From NCBI GenBank assembly GCA_041741535.1, contig JBGSJV010000113.1:1-64000 (forward strand): a DNA stretch of 64,000 bases. The letters run 5' to 3'. The notes under the pieces were generated by a model, which worked only from the letters and a program-made list of their open reading frames with translations, was not told the DNA's origin and ran no database searches. Of the stretch, positions 29,244 through 37,991 are shown one piece after another. The stretch's first letter is position 1. Every line of letters starts with the position of its first letter. The position numbers and the translations under genes were made by a program. This DNA is from M30B19 sp041741535 (GTDB taxonomy: Bacteria > Planctomycetota > Planctomycetia > Pirellulales > Pirellulaceae).

Positions 29244-30044
29244 ATGCAAATCTCAGAAATGCGACACGGGATGCCTTGTTGGTTCGAGTTAGCGACCACG
29301 GATCCTGACACCAGTTCGGCGTTTTACCAAGGGTTGTTCGGTTGGCAGCGATTTGATCTCGATCTTGGTCCGGAGGGGACCTACTCCTTTTTCAGCAATG
29401 AAAGCGGCTGTGTTGGAGCGATGAGTCGAGCACTGCCCGAGCAGAAATTGCTTGGTATGCCTTCAACGTGGGGCGTTTATTTCGCCGTCGATAACTGCGA
29501 CGATTCGACGGCAAAAGCCGTAGAACTCGGGGCGAACGTTGTTTTTCCACCGACGAATGTCAACGAACATTGTCGCATGAGTGTGGTTAAAGATCCAACC
29601 GGGGCCGTCTTTTCGCTCTGGCAGGCGGAAGGCGTTGGGGCTCCGTATATCATGTTTGAAGATTATTCGATCAACTGGGTTGAGTTGGCGACGCCCGATT
29701 CCGCCAAAGCCCGTGAGATGTACGCAGCACTGCTTGGGTGGGACTATTTCCAATCGTCGGCGATTGTTCCCGGCGGCGGGCCCTACCATGAACTTGCCGT
29801 TGGTGAGACTCGGTGTGGCGGCATTATGCCGATGAACGCCGAATGGTTCCGCTCGCTGCCGCCGGATTGGTGGATATTTATTCGCGTTCCAGACGTCGAT
29901 GCCTGTGTCGCCAACGCTCAGAAGTTGGGTGGCACCAACCCCGTCCCAGTGTACGAGGTTCCAGGCGTGGGCCGAATGGCGATGCTGGCGGATCCGATCG
30001 GAGCAAAGTTCTACGTCGTCACACTCAATATGTGTGCGCGGTAA
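29244..30044 (+). CDS. two-domain VOC (glyoxalase-like) protein 2
   Basis: The 266-residue product is a paralogue of the preceding gene over its full length: it shares RHGMPCWFELATTDP, TYSFFSNESGCVGAM, STWGVYFAVDNCDDSTA and MFEDYSINWVELATPDS with small changes. Both VOC repeats and their DPTGA/DPIGA ends are present. AGGAGG lies 5 nt upstream of ATG 29244. The two copies have drifted clearly at protein level, so the duplication is not recent and the two may act on different substrates (inference). It has its own ribosome site but no obvious terminator before it, so both may share a transcript. Confidence 0.9.
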   Translation: MQISEMRHGMPCWFELATTDPDTSSAFYQGLFGWQRFDLDLGPEGTYSFFSNESGCVGAMSRALPEQKLLGMPSTWGVYFAVDNCDDSTAKAVELGANVVFPPTNVNEHCRMSVVKDPTGAVFSLWQAEGVGAPYIMFEDYSINWVELATPDSAKAREMYAALLGWDYFQSSAIVPGGGPYHELAVGETRCGGIMPMNAEWFRSLPPDWWIFIRVPDVDACVANAQKLGGTNPVPVYEVPGVGRMAMLADPIGAKFYVVTLNMCAR

Positions 30045-30057
30045 TCGCCCCGCAGTG

Positions 30058-30087
30058 CCTGGTTGGTCGGACATTCGACCAATCAGG
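30058..30087. terminator. bidirectional hairpin between convergent genes
   Basis: A 12-bp stem with one G-T pair (30058-30069 with 30076-30087) encloses a 6-nt loop. It sits in the 75-bp gap between the end of VOC protein 2 and the end of the convergent B3/4 gene. No T tract follows, so it is terminator-like rather than a textbook case. Confidence 0.55.
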
Positions 30088-30119
30088 CGGCGCGAATGAC
30101 GTTCGATGAATATCTGAAG

Positions 30120-30767
30120 CTATCCCATACAATCGAGCATTCGAGTTTTTAATTGCTCCAGCGCCGAATCGCACCTGCGCCGAGCTGACTCCGAATTTGG
30201 ACAATAGACAATCGCAACCAAGTCTTGATCGGTGAATTCGATTTTCCCTGCCAGAGAATCTTTGATCGGCGTTCCGACTGGCCGAGCAGGTTCTGTGGAG
30301 GCATCGTAAGTTGTAATCAGGTCGGTCAGATCCAGAGTTTGTCCGACCGAGTTGAAAACGTAGCTTTCACCAGCGTTCCCCCGTGCCACACGCAGTCTTC
30401 GTGAGCATTTTGCGAGTGACAACAGGGAGATTGGCAGGTTGAAGTCCAAGCTGACTGCGTTGAGCAAGTCAACGGGGCCGTTGATCGCGGGCAGATGCCC
30501 ATCACGTGACACACAGCCAGCCAAATATTCTTGCGCCGGTTTGCTCCGCCCCGACGCCTTGAATTTACCGAACCGCAGAAGCTGACGAACTTCTTGGCAT
30601 TGCTCGTTGTACTCTTCGCTGTCGAAACGCTGGGTTGCTTGTTTGGCGACTTCTTCGCAATACATCCGTAAAGCCTCCGACGCCGGTTGGACTTGAACGC
30701 CCACGATTTCCAACACTCCGATATGCAGGTTGGGCAACGATTCGCAGATGGATAACTCGATCGTCAT
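30120..30767 (-). CDS. B3/4 domain-containing protein (tRNA synthetase-like editing domain)
   Basis: From ATG 30767 the product has 215 residues; the open frame extends 16 codons further upstream with a poor start. The segments LRFGKFKASGRSKPAQEYL, INGPVDLLNAVSLDFNLPISL and YCPNSESARRRCDSALEQL match free-standing B3/4 domains, which resemble the editing module of phenylalanyl-tRNA synthetase beta subunits. Relatives are thought to deacylate or bind misacylated tRNA, but this is not firmly established. It is monocistronic and convergent with the VOC pair. Confidence in the fold is good; the function is open. Confidence 0.82.
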   Translation of the reverse strand: MTIELSICESLPNLHIGVLEIVGVQVQPASEALRMYCEEVAKQATQRFDSEEYNEQCQEVRQLLRFGKFKASGRSKPAQEYLAGCVSRDGHLPAINGPVDLLNAVSLDFNLPISLLSLAKCSRRLRVARGNAGESYVFNSVGQTLDLTDLITTYDASTEPARPVGTPIKDSLAGKIEFTDQDLVAIVYCPNSESARRRCDSALEQLKTRMLDCMG

Positions 30768-30924
30768 TGTTGTTTCTTTCTGGGAACTCGTTGATGGTCT
30801 GGGCCTTTGTACCAAGGCGATTTCGGAAGTTCAACTTGAATGAAAGTAGTGATTGGGATCGCAGAGGTTTGACTTGCGGAACGTACCAGGAAGCATGGAC
30901 ACCGTCATTCAAATTCTTGAACTG

Positions 30925-32394
30925 CTATCGTTCGGGTAATCGAAGCATATTTTCTAGTTGCGTTTGTAGCCGCTTGACGATTTCTGGGTATTGGGACGCA
31001 GCGTTCTTTGTTTCCCCGTCTCCTGCATGATCGTAGAGTTCCAGGTGGCCGTTGCGGTGGACGATCAGGCGAAAACGATTGGACCGGATGGATTGGGCGT
31101 TAGACATGTAGCTGATCGAGTACATTTCGGTCGTATCGTTTGCGGGTTCCGTAAGTTCAGGCACCAAGGAACGGCCCGAAACAAAATCCGGAACGGGTAG
31201 CTTGCTCAGCTCACACAACGTGGGGAACACATCGACGGTCTGGACGACCGTGTTGGACACTTGATTGGGGTGCGATTGATCGGGATCGCGAATCAACAAG
31301 GGCGAGTGCAGCGATTCTTCGAACAGCGTATGTTTCCCCCAGACGGCATGTTCGCCAAGGTGCCAGCCATGATCTCCCCATAACACGATCACGGTGTTTT
31401 CCCAAAGTCCTCGCTCTTTCAATTTGACAATTAGCTTGCCAACTTGCGCATCCGCATAAGAAACGCAAGCGGCATAATGTTTGCGAACTTGGTCTGCGAA
31501 GTCCGGGTCGAGATTGGGATCGCGCCCCCAACGCTGATAGCGTTTGAATTCCCCGGACGCATGCCAGGTCGTCTGCCCTGCGGGTTTCTGAGGATGAGCG
31601 ATCGGAGGTAATTGAACCTCGAGGTAAGGAGTCAGATAAGATTCTGGGGCTCCGAATGGCAAATGAGGACGAAGGATCCCGCAAGCCAAAAGAAATGGTT
31701 TTCCCGCGTCCGCCAACACGTCGAGCTCGCGAATCGCTTCCGGTATGGTGACACCATCGGGATAGATCGAGTCGTCACCAACCGCGCTTTGATACACATC
31801 CATTTGCGCAGAATCGGTGCGAATTTCACCGTGGGCCAAGCCGTGCATCCACCCGCGAGGATGCAGCCAAGGCCCGGCAGGCAAGAATTGTCGATCCCAA
31901 CTATCGGGCATTTCCAACGATTGCGGATCATCCCAGTCCGGGCCACCTCGGCCGCCAGGATGATGGGAGACTTTGCCAACGGCCACGGTCGTGTAACCGT
32001 GCTGGCGAAACCACTGTGGAAGACTTGGCGGCACAGCTGCACCTGATTGCATCGCTTGAGCGCGTTGGAACAAGGCTTCATTCCCCACACTTCCATATCG
32101 GCCTGTCAACAAGGCGTAACGTGACGCGCCGCAAGTAGGCGCTTGTACATAATGCCGAGCGAAGCGGACGGATTCGCTTGCCAGACCATCAATGTTTGGC
32201 GAACGGATGTAGGCCGCTCCATAACAATGGAGCTCGGGGCGCAAGTCATCGATGCAAATGAGCACGATGTTCTTGTGGCCTGACTTTGCCGGTTCGTCGG
32301 CGCCAAGAGTCAATGGACCAACCAGGAGCCACAAGAAACTCCAGCGGCCGAGAAAGCTCAAGGATCGAAGCCAAATTCGTTCGTTCGGTATCAC
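30925..32394 (-). CDS. secreted sulfatase, iduronate-2-sulfatase-like
   Basis: The 489-residue product starts at GTG 32394 and has a signal peptide (hydrophobic stretch ending near TLGADEP). The metal-binding Asp49-Asp50 lie in ICIDDLRPELHCYG. The formylglycine motif is CGASR (88-92, Cys88 modified) in PTCGASRYALLTGR. The later metal site is in LWGDHGWHLGEH. These features and the length fit type I sulfatases close to iduronate-2-sulfatase. The enzyme should remove sulfate esters from polysaccharides outside the cytoplasm, typical of planctomycetes that degrade algal glycans. No maturase gene lies in the window. It is divergent to a PQQ-type propeller gene. Confidence 0.93.
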   Translation of the reverse strand: MIPNERIWLRSLSFLGRWSFLWLLVGPLTLGADEPAKSGHKNIVLICIDDLRPELHCYGAAYIRSPNIDGLASESVRFARHYVQAPTCGASRYALLTGRYGSVGNEALFQRAQAMQSGAAVPPSLPQWFRQHGYTTVAVGKVSHHPGGRGGPDWDDPQSLEMPDSWDRQFLPAGPWLHPRGWMHGLAHGEIRTDSAQMDVYQSAVGDDSIYPDGVTIPEAIRELDVLADAGKPFLLACGILRPHLPFGAPESYLTPYLEVQLPPIAHPQKPAGQTTWHASGEFKRYQRWGRDPNLDPDFADQVRKHYAACVSYADAQVGKLIVKLKERGLWENTVIVLWGDHGWHLGEHAVWGKHTLFEESLHSPLLIRDPDQSHPNQVSNTVVQTVDVFPTLCELSKLPVPDFVSGRSLVPELTEPANDTTEMYSISYMSNAQSIRSNRFRLIVHRNGHLELYDHAGDGETKNAASQYPEIVKRLQTQLENMLRLPER

Positions 32395-32706
32395 GACATC
32401 TCGCCAGTTTTTATGAATGACTGGAGTCCATGCATTTGATCGAGGTCAAAATCGACATTTCGCGGAAACTGACCAACGGTCCAGTCTAGCCAAGCGCCGC
32501 AAGGACCACCACACCCGATTCAACTCGGTACGGCGGATTCCAGATTCCCAAAACCAAGAGCCAAAAACCAAGAAGGCGCAACATTGTTCGAACGGCTGTT
32601 GTTCGCAGAGATGCGACGGGTTAAGCTTTTTAACTGGAAAAGGGTGCCTTGTTGTTGCCCATTTCGCCCGCAGTCCAACCTAGACGATGAAAGTAGATAG
32701 AAGACG
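32395..32706. other. divergent intergenic region
   Basis: This 312-bp stretch between the sulfatase and PQQ-propeller genes must hold both promoters, but I could not assign them. It has a purine-rich patch with repeated CCAAG-AGCCAA-type words (about 32548-32580). No hairpin, repeat copy or small gene was seen. Confidence 0.45.
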
Positions 32707-34134
32707 ATGAAGAAATTGTTTGCGTCATGCAGCGTGATAATTGCTTTGAACTTGGCGTGCGTGACTTGGACTTGGGGGCAAGCGGTTGATTTGACGTGGC
32801 CCCAGTTCCGCGGACCGATGTCCAATCCGATCGGTGACGAATTGCAATTGCCGACGAAGTGGTCGCCGCAAGACGATGTGGAGTGGTCGGTGGATATCCC
32901 CGGTCGTGGTTGGTCGTCTCCGATCATCGCGGGCGGGAAAGTGTTCGTGACGTCGGTGATTGCGGAAGGCGAAATGAAACCTGCCGAAGTCGGGACGGAT
33001 TACAGCAACAAGTATCTGGCCGAATTATCGGCTCAAGGATTGTCGCAAGAAGAGATCATCAAGAAGCTCGAGGATCGTGACTTCGAGATGCCGGAAAACG
33101 TTTCTCTAACTTACGTACTGATTTGTTTGGATTTGGAAACCGGTGCCAAGCAATGGCAACAGGAATATCACACGGGCAAGCCGCCGGGTGGTCGTCATCG
33201 CAAAAATAGCTTCAGCTCCGAAACGCCCGTGACCGATGGCCAACGAGTTTACATCCAAGTTCCGAACCTGGGTTTGTTCGCGTACGATTTTACCGGTCAG
33301 TTGGTTTGGAAACGCGATTTGCCGAATCGTCCGATCTATTTGAACTTCGGCACGGGCAGTTCGCCTCTATTGGCCGAAGATCGAGTGATTGTACTCAATG
33401 ACAACGAAGAAGCTTCCTATCTAGCGGCCTTTCGCGCGACCGATGGCGAGCCGCTGTGGGAAGTTACTCGTGGTGATTTTCCCGAAGGCGAAAAGCCGAT
33501 GCAAGCCTCGGGGTGGACAACACCATTTCTATGGAAAAATAGTCAACGCACCGAGATCGTCACCATTGGACCTGGCCGATTGGTCTCGTACGACATGGAC
33601 GGCAAAGAACTGTGGCGCATGAACGGGATGCGACCGGGCCCCGCAGCCAGTCCGTTTGCGATCGATGATCAATTGATTGTCAATGGAGGAGCTCCGATGC
33701 CGATGTACGTTATTCGGCCAGGTGCCACCGGCGATATCACGCTGGACAAGGGCACCACATCAAGTGATTTTGTGGTGTGGTCCAAATCGCGAGCGACTTC
33801 TTATATTCCAACTCCGTTGGCCTACGATGGCGGTTTGTACATCCTCAGCGATAGCGGCATCCTGACGAGATTGGATTTGGCGTCGGGCGAAGAGTCCTAC
33901 AAGAATCGTATCAAATCTTCAGGAGCCGATTTCACGACTTCACCTTGGGCCTATAACGGCAAGATTTACGTGGCCAGTGAGCAAGGCGATATCTATGTCA
34001 TCCCGGCGGGCGATGTCTTCGACGTTGAAGAAACCATTGCCCTGGGAGAGATGTTCATGGCCTCTCCCGCTCTGGCACCGCAGAGACTGTTGCTTCGTAC
34101 CGAAAAACGAGTATTCTCAGTGCGGAAGGTCTAG
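32707..34134 (+). CDS. secreted PQQ-like beta-propeller protein
   Basis: The 475-residue product has a signal peptide (MKKLFASCSVIIALNLACV, cleavage near WGQA) and an array of PQQ-type propeller blades. Typical blade words are WPQFRGPMSNP, ICLDLETGAKQWQ, AFRATDGEPLWEV, YDMDGKELW and LDLASGEESY. Relatives are annotated as BamB-like or PQQ-binding-like; most do not bind PQQ and no dehydrogenase motif is seen. The WPQFRGP opening is very common in planctomycete paralogues. The protein probably acts in the periplasm as a binding protein. A repeat-rich intergenic region follows. Confidence 0.9.
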   Translation: MKKLFASCSVIIALNLACVTWTWGQAVDLTWPQFRGPMSNPIGDELQLPTKWSPQDDVEWSVDIPGRGWSSPIIAGGKVFVTSVIAEGEMKPAEVGTDYSNKYLAELSAQGLSQEEIIKKLEDRDFEMPENVSLTYVLICLDLETGAKQWQQEYHTGKPPGGRHRKNSFSSETPVTDGQRVYIQVPNLGLFAYDFTGQLVWKRDLPNRPIYLNFGTGSSPLLAEDRVIVLNDNEEASYLAAFRATDGEPLWEVTRGDFPEGEKPMQASGWTTPFLWKNSQRTEIVTIGPGRLVSYDMDGKELWRMNGMRPGPAASPFAIDDQLIVNGGAPMPMYVIRPGATGDITLDKGTTSSDFVVWSKSRATSYIPTPLAYDGGLYILSDSGILTRLDLASGEESYKNRIKSSGADFTTSPWAYNGKIYVASEQGDIYVIPAGDVFDVEETIALGEMFMASPALAPQRLLLRTEKRVFSVRKV

Positions 34135-34172
34135 TCGATTCTGGAGAGGAGCTTTTCTTTTCTAAGCTCCCT

Positions 34173-34237
34173 CCACGTTCTGACGAACGTCGCTATCACT
34201 GTGCTTGTTGAAGGTAGTTACGTTCGCCAGAGCGTGG
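34173..34237. repeat. dispersed CCACGTTCTG-type repeat, inverted pair
   Basis: CCACGTTCTGACGAACGT (34173-34190) is followed by the same family in reverse orientation (34214-34237, GTTACGTTCGCCAGAGCGTGG). A third, partial reverse copy lies at 34363-34380 (AAGTTCGTCAGAACGTGG). Related copies occur near 47036, 49991, 50032 and 62180. All lie between genes. Confidence 0.6.
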
Positions 34238-34265
34238 AAGGGGCTGAAAAATCACTCGTCGCTAG

Positions 34266-34360
34266 GCTGTGTCCCCAAAGGGTCTGACCCTTTGGAGGGC
34301 ACGTAAAAATCTCGGACAAAAGGGCATGAGGAGAGGATCAGACCCCTTTGGGGACACAGC
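34266..34360. repeat. REP-like palindromic element
   Basis: Two arms, GCTGTGTCCCCAAAGG (34266-34281) and its complement (CCTTTGGGGACACAGC ending at 34360), face each other 95 bp end to end. The left arm also carries a perfect 21-bp palindrome with a single central base (34275-34295, core AAAGGGTCTGACCCTTT). Words of this kind are known from REP sequences linked to RAYT transposases in other bacteria (from memory); no such gene is in the window. Confidence 0.65.
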
Positions 34361-34445
34361 TTAAGTTCGTCAGAACGTGGAGCGGTGCGGAGTGGTCGAA
34401 TCATCCGGGTTTATCTTTCGTGTTCCATGGCAAGGGAGTTGAGGA

Positions 34446-35900
34446 ATGATCTCAATTGACGAACACTTCATTCTTTCGGTGTCGCCCAATGCAGACACGT
34501 CCAAGAACGGGCGTTCTCTGTTTTTGAAGGGCCAGTTTTCTCAGCTGAGCATTTCGGCTGAAAAGGATTTGATCTTTGGCCATTGCCAAGGTAGTGGCAA
34601 GAATCCTTACGCGTGTTCCTGTGATTTCGCCAACTCGGCAACGCCCGTGTTTCGCTGTTCTTGTCCTAGCCGCCAGTTTCCGTGCAAGCACTGCGTGGGC
34701 TTGATGTTTGCCTACGTGCAAAAGGCAAACGCGTTTCACGAAGCGGATTTGCCGGATGATCTCAAAGCCAAACGCGAGAAAGCGGAAGCTCGGTCGGAGA
34801 AGAAAAAAGTTGAAATCGACAAACCGAAGACAGTCAATAAATCGGCGTTGGCGAAAAAGATTAAAGCTCAACTGGAGGGCCTCGACTTATTGGAACGGCT
34901 GACTCACAGCTTGGTCAGTTTGGGAATTGGCAATATGAACGTCAAGTCAGCTCGGGAAATCGAAGAACAGGCGAGGCAGTTGGGCGATGCGTACTTGCCG
35001 GGAGCCCAGAAAGCTCTGCGAGCCTACACGAGTTTATTTTCACGTGGCGGGCGTTTTGTTGACGACATGACGGCGTCCCAGCGAGAAGCGATTTATAGTC
35101 ATGCATTGGAGAAGTTGTCGGCCTTGCACAGTCTGGCCAAGGCAGGTCGAAGCTATTTGGAAAAGCGTTTGACAGATTCCGAACTGAAGCCGGACGTTGA
35201 CAGCAGCATTGCCGCCTGGTTGGGTCACGCTTGGCAATTGGCTGAACTGCGACATGAAGGACTTGTTCAAGCAGATGCCCAATTGTTGCAGTTGGCATTC
35301 AATACCCACGATGATATTGCCCGCGAAGAGTGGGTCGACACGGGGATTTGGTGTGAACTGGTCACCGGAAAAGTCTACACGACCAAAAACTATCGACCTT
35401 ATAAAGCCGCGAAGTACATCAAGTCCGAAGACAGCTTCTTCCAGGTCGCTGAAGTCGCAGAGTTGTTCATTTATCCGGGCGACATGAACCAACGAATTCG
35501 GTGGGAAGGTATGAACTCCCGGCCGCCCACCATGGCGGACTTTGCGGCGGTTCAACGAGTGGCCGCGATAGATTTTATGCAGTTGGTCAAAGAAATCAAA
35601 AACAATCTGAAAGGTCCATTATCCGAAAAGCAACCCGTGTGCCTCCTCAAATTTGTTCGGATCGGCGAAGTGGGTGACGCTTTGGTTGTCGAAGATGCGT
35701 CCGGCAATCGACTTCGGATGACCGATCACGGGATCGCAGAAGAACCACCCAGTATGGAACTGCTCCGGTTGGTTCCCAACGAATTGCATCGTGGTCAGAC
35801 TTTGGTTGTCCGCTTTTCACATGACCTGGATGCACGTCGATTGGAAGTGAAACCATTGGCGATTGTGACCGAGAACACGGTCGTTCGCTTGACGTTATAG
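34446..35900 (+). CDS. SWIM zinc finger protein, YehQ-like
   Basis: The 484-residue protein opens with a SWIM zinc finger: Cys71, Cys73, Cys80 and His82 in CSCPSRQFPCKHC give CxCx(6)CxH. A Lys/Glu-rich coiled linker follows (about 100-150), then a helical region and a C-terminal beta-rich part. SWIM domains bind DNA or proteins. ATG 34446 has AGGGAG/TGAGG upstream. It heads a five-gene set (SWIM, HEAT, MoxR, DUF5682-like, VWA) that parallels E. coli yehLMPQ, whose biological role is not established. The next gene starts 9 bp after its stop. Orthology to YehQ is inferred from domain and neighbourhood, not alignment. Confidence 0.87.
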   Translation: MISIDEHFILSVSPNADTSKNGRSLFLKGQFSQLSISAEKDLIFGHCQGSGKNPYACSCDFANSATPVFRCSCPSRQFPCKHCVGLMFAYVQKANAFHEADLPDDLKAKREKAEARSEKKKVEIDKPKTVNKSALAKKIKAQLEGLDLLERLTHSLVSLGIGNMNVKSAREIEEQARQLGDAYLPGAQKALRAYTSLFSRGGRFVDDMTASQREAIYSHALEKLSALHSLAKAGRSYLEKRLTDSELKPDVDSSIAAWLGHAWQLAELRHEGLVQADAQLLQLAFNTHDDIAREEWVDTGIWCELVTGKVYTTKNYRPYKAAKYIKSEDSFFQVAEVAELFIYPGDMNQRIRWEGMNSRPPTMADFAAVQRVAAIDFMQLVKEIKNNLKGPLSEKQPVCLLKFVRIGEVGDALVVEDASGNRLRMTDHGIAEEPPSMELLRLVPNELHRGQTLVVRFSHDLDARRLEVKPLAIVTENTVVRLTL

Positions 35901-35909
35901 GAGAGTGTC

Positions 35910-37721
35910 GTGAGTATTGCGGTATTGAATGAAACGTATGTGGAGGTCCGACGCTTGGCGATTGCCGGCAGTGTCGTGGCCCCCGGCGATTTTCGTTTGC
36001 AAAAGCTGGTGGAACCTCTGAAGAAAGCCGGCGAAAAGGCACCGGTTTTTCGCCGGGTGGCCGAAGGAGTTGAACAAGTTGTGCAAGCCAACGAAAAAAC
36101 GGCGGCGACAGCCTTGCTCGAATTGGGAGCGTTGCTCACTTCGATTCTATATACACAAGGAGCGACTGGTCAGGAGGGCGATTGGAACGAATTACCGCCA
36201 TCACCGATCGCGATGACCCAGACTCAAACCAGCGCGCGCATTCTCAAGCCACTGCTTGAAGCCCTCATGACCAAAGGTTCGGGACGATTCGAACCAATCA
36301 AGTCGGCGTTCGAAGCAGGGTTGTTCAACGACTTGCGTTTGGTGCGACCGGCAATCATGGCCATTGATGATACGTACAGCGAGGTACGTGATTTGATTGC
36401 CGACAAGGTTTTGCCAACCTACGGCCGCGCGATCGTCGGTGAACTATTGCGATCGTTTGATCCGAACGGCAAGGCCGGTCATGGTCGGCGATTGAAGTTG
36501 TTGCATCGAATTGCGCCCGAAACGGCGCGAGAACTGGTGCTGCAAGCTTTGGAATCTAGTTCCAAAGAGGTCAAGATGATTGCGGTGGAATGTCTGGGGG
36601 ATTCGGACGAGGACTTGAGCTATCTGCTTGAGCAGGTTCAATCCAAAGCCAAAGATGTTCGCGCGGCGGCGCTGTTGTCGCTCAGTCGATTATCGCATCC
36701 GACAGCCCAAGAGCGAGTTTTGCAAACGCTTGATTCGAAGGATTTGAACTTGTTGGTGCGGGTGGCCGAAGAGGTTGGGCCAGCGTATTTGGTGGCTGCC
36801 TCCATTCAACGCGCGCCGGCCGAACTTACGAACTTGTTCGCGAACAAATCCAAGTCGGACCAGAAGCCCATCGTCGAACGCTTGTTGTATTTGATGCGGA
36901 TCGGGACGGCTCGACCGGCCCCCAAGTCGCGCGAGTTCTTGCTTCAGGTGGTTCAGAATCATGCGCTGTTGACGGCGATTCGAACCGAACCCAGTGGCAC
37001 GGATATTCTGAGTCTTGCCGTCGAGCGTTTGAGTGATGGCGAATTGGAAGATGTGGAATTGGTCGTTGATCAACGCGAGTCGTTGCCCGTTAACCAATGG
37101 TCAGCAATCGTTCGATCTGCTCGCAAAACACTGTCGCCGGCTCGATTCTTCGATTTGTTTTCGCCCTATGTTCGAACGAACGAGAAGAAGTCGCTGGCGG
37201 GGCAACGATCCGACGCGGTGCTACAGGAAATTTCGGGAGCCCAACGATATTTTTATCATTACCTGCAACGTCAAATGGATTTGGACCTCGCATCTTGCCT
37301 TGACCCAAGGTGGCTGGATTTTGCGTTGACCAAAGATGTGTCCCAGGTGGTCTATACTTTGGCTCGGCTCCAACATCCTGGGCTCGCCGGTTACCTGACG
37401 GCGAAATGGGAAGCGGCCAAAACCGCGCCGAATGCGGACCAGCGATTGTTAGTGGCCAAGGCGATGGTGGAAGCCAAACATCCTGCGGCAACCGGCGTGG
37501 TCCTCAGCCAGTTGGAAGCATTGAAGTCGCAGAAGACCTACTGGTACCAAGCCGAAGCCTGGTCCCAGATCGCGGCTGGACTACCGGCGACTGCGGTTCC
37601 GCAATTGGAAGTGATTTTGGCCGATCCCCAAACCAGCAATTACTTGAGTAGTGGGATCGCGGAAGTTGTCCAAACGATTCGGACTCGTGAGAGTTCGGCA
37701 ACGCCAAATGGTACTGTTTAA
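35910..37721 (+). CDS. HEAT-repeat protein of the yeh-like cluster
   Basis: From GTG 35910 (GGAGAG upstream) the product has 603 residues, almost all alpha-helical. HEAT-type pairs are clear between about 190 and 300 (TARELVLQALESSSKEVKMIA, DVRAAALLSLSRLSHPTAQE) and again near the C-terminus. No catalytic motif was seen. HEAT solenoids scaffold protein complexes, and the position between SWIM and MoxR genes suggests that it is a subunit or substrate adaptor of that machine. E. coli yehLMPQ has no obvious separate HEAT gene, so this may be a lineage-specific component (inference). A repeat element occupies the gap to the next gene. Confidence 0.82.
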   Translation: MSIAVLNETYVEVRRLAIAGSVVAPGDFRLQKLVEPLKKAGEKAPVFRRVAEGVEQVVQANEKTAATALLELGALLTSILYTQGATGQEGDWNELPPSPIAMTQTQTSARILKPLLEALMTKGSGRFEPIKSAFEAGLFNDLRLVRPAIMAIDDTYSEVRDLIADKVLPTYGRAIVGELLRSFDPNGKAGHGRRLKLLHRIAPETARELVLQALESSSKEVKMIAVECLGDSDEDLSYLLEQVQSKAKDVRAAALLSLSRLSHPTAQERVLQTLDSKDLNLLVRVAEEVGPAYLVAASIQRAPAELTNLFANKSKSDQKPIVERLLYLMRIGTARPAPKSREFLLQVVQNHALLTAIRTEPSGTDILSLAVERLSDGELEDVELVVDQRESLPVNQWSAIVRSARKTLSPARFFDLFSPYVRTNEKKSLAGQRSDAVLQEISGAQRYFYHYLQRQMDLDLASCLDPRWLDFALTKDVSQVVYTLARLQHPGLAGYLTAKWEAAKTAPNADQRLLVAKAMVEAKHPAATGVVLSQLEALKSQKTYWYQAEAWSQIAAGLPATAVPQLEVILADPQTSNYLSSGIAEVVQTIRTRESSATPNGTV

Positions 37722-37737
37722 CCCAGTCAGCAGGAGG

Positions 37738-37882
37738 TGATCGTTCACGAAATTGGGTTGTGGTGGGTTCGGCGCGTCACGGGCTTGTTAATCGCGAGCC
37801 ACGGATACCCCAAGGGATTCTTCAAATCTCGCGGGTTTGCGATGCGACTTGCGGCACGCACACGACACCCCGTGTACGGTTA
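37738..37882. repeat. MITE-like dispersed element, copy B
   Basis: A 145-bp segment, the same length as copy A, bounded by TGATCGTTCACG (37738-37749) and CGTGTACGGTTA (37871-37882). It contains GACTTGCGGCACGCACA (37846-37862). It lies between the HEAT and MoxR genes, inside what is otherwise one gene cluster. Confidence 0.65.
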
Positions 37883-37991
37883 ACGCAGTCGTGAGTTCCA
37901 TCAGTGGCAGGAAGACGACTTTGTTTGGTGGAACGGTATTTGATTGTAGTCTCGCAAACCTATTCATCCTTTCACTAGTTTGGAAACCACC

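Noticed and set aside
29463..30074. Minus-strand frame of 203 codons opposite VOC protein 2
   Set aside because: Antisense to a well-supported VOC gene and without domain features.
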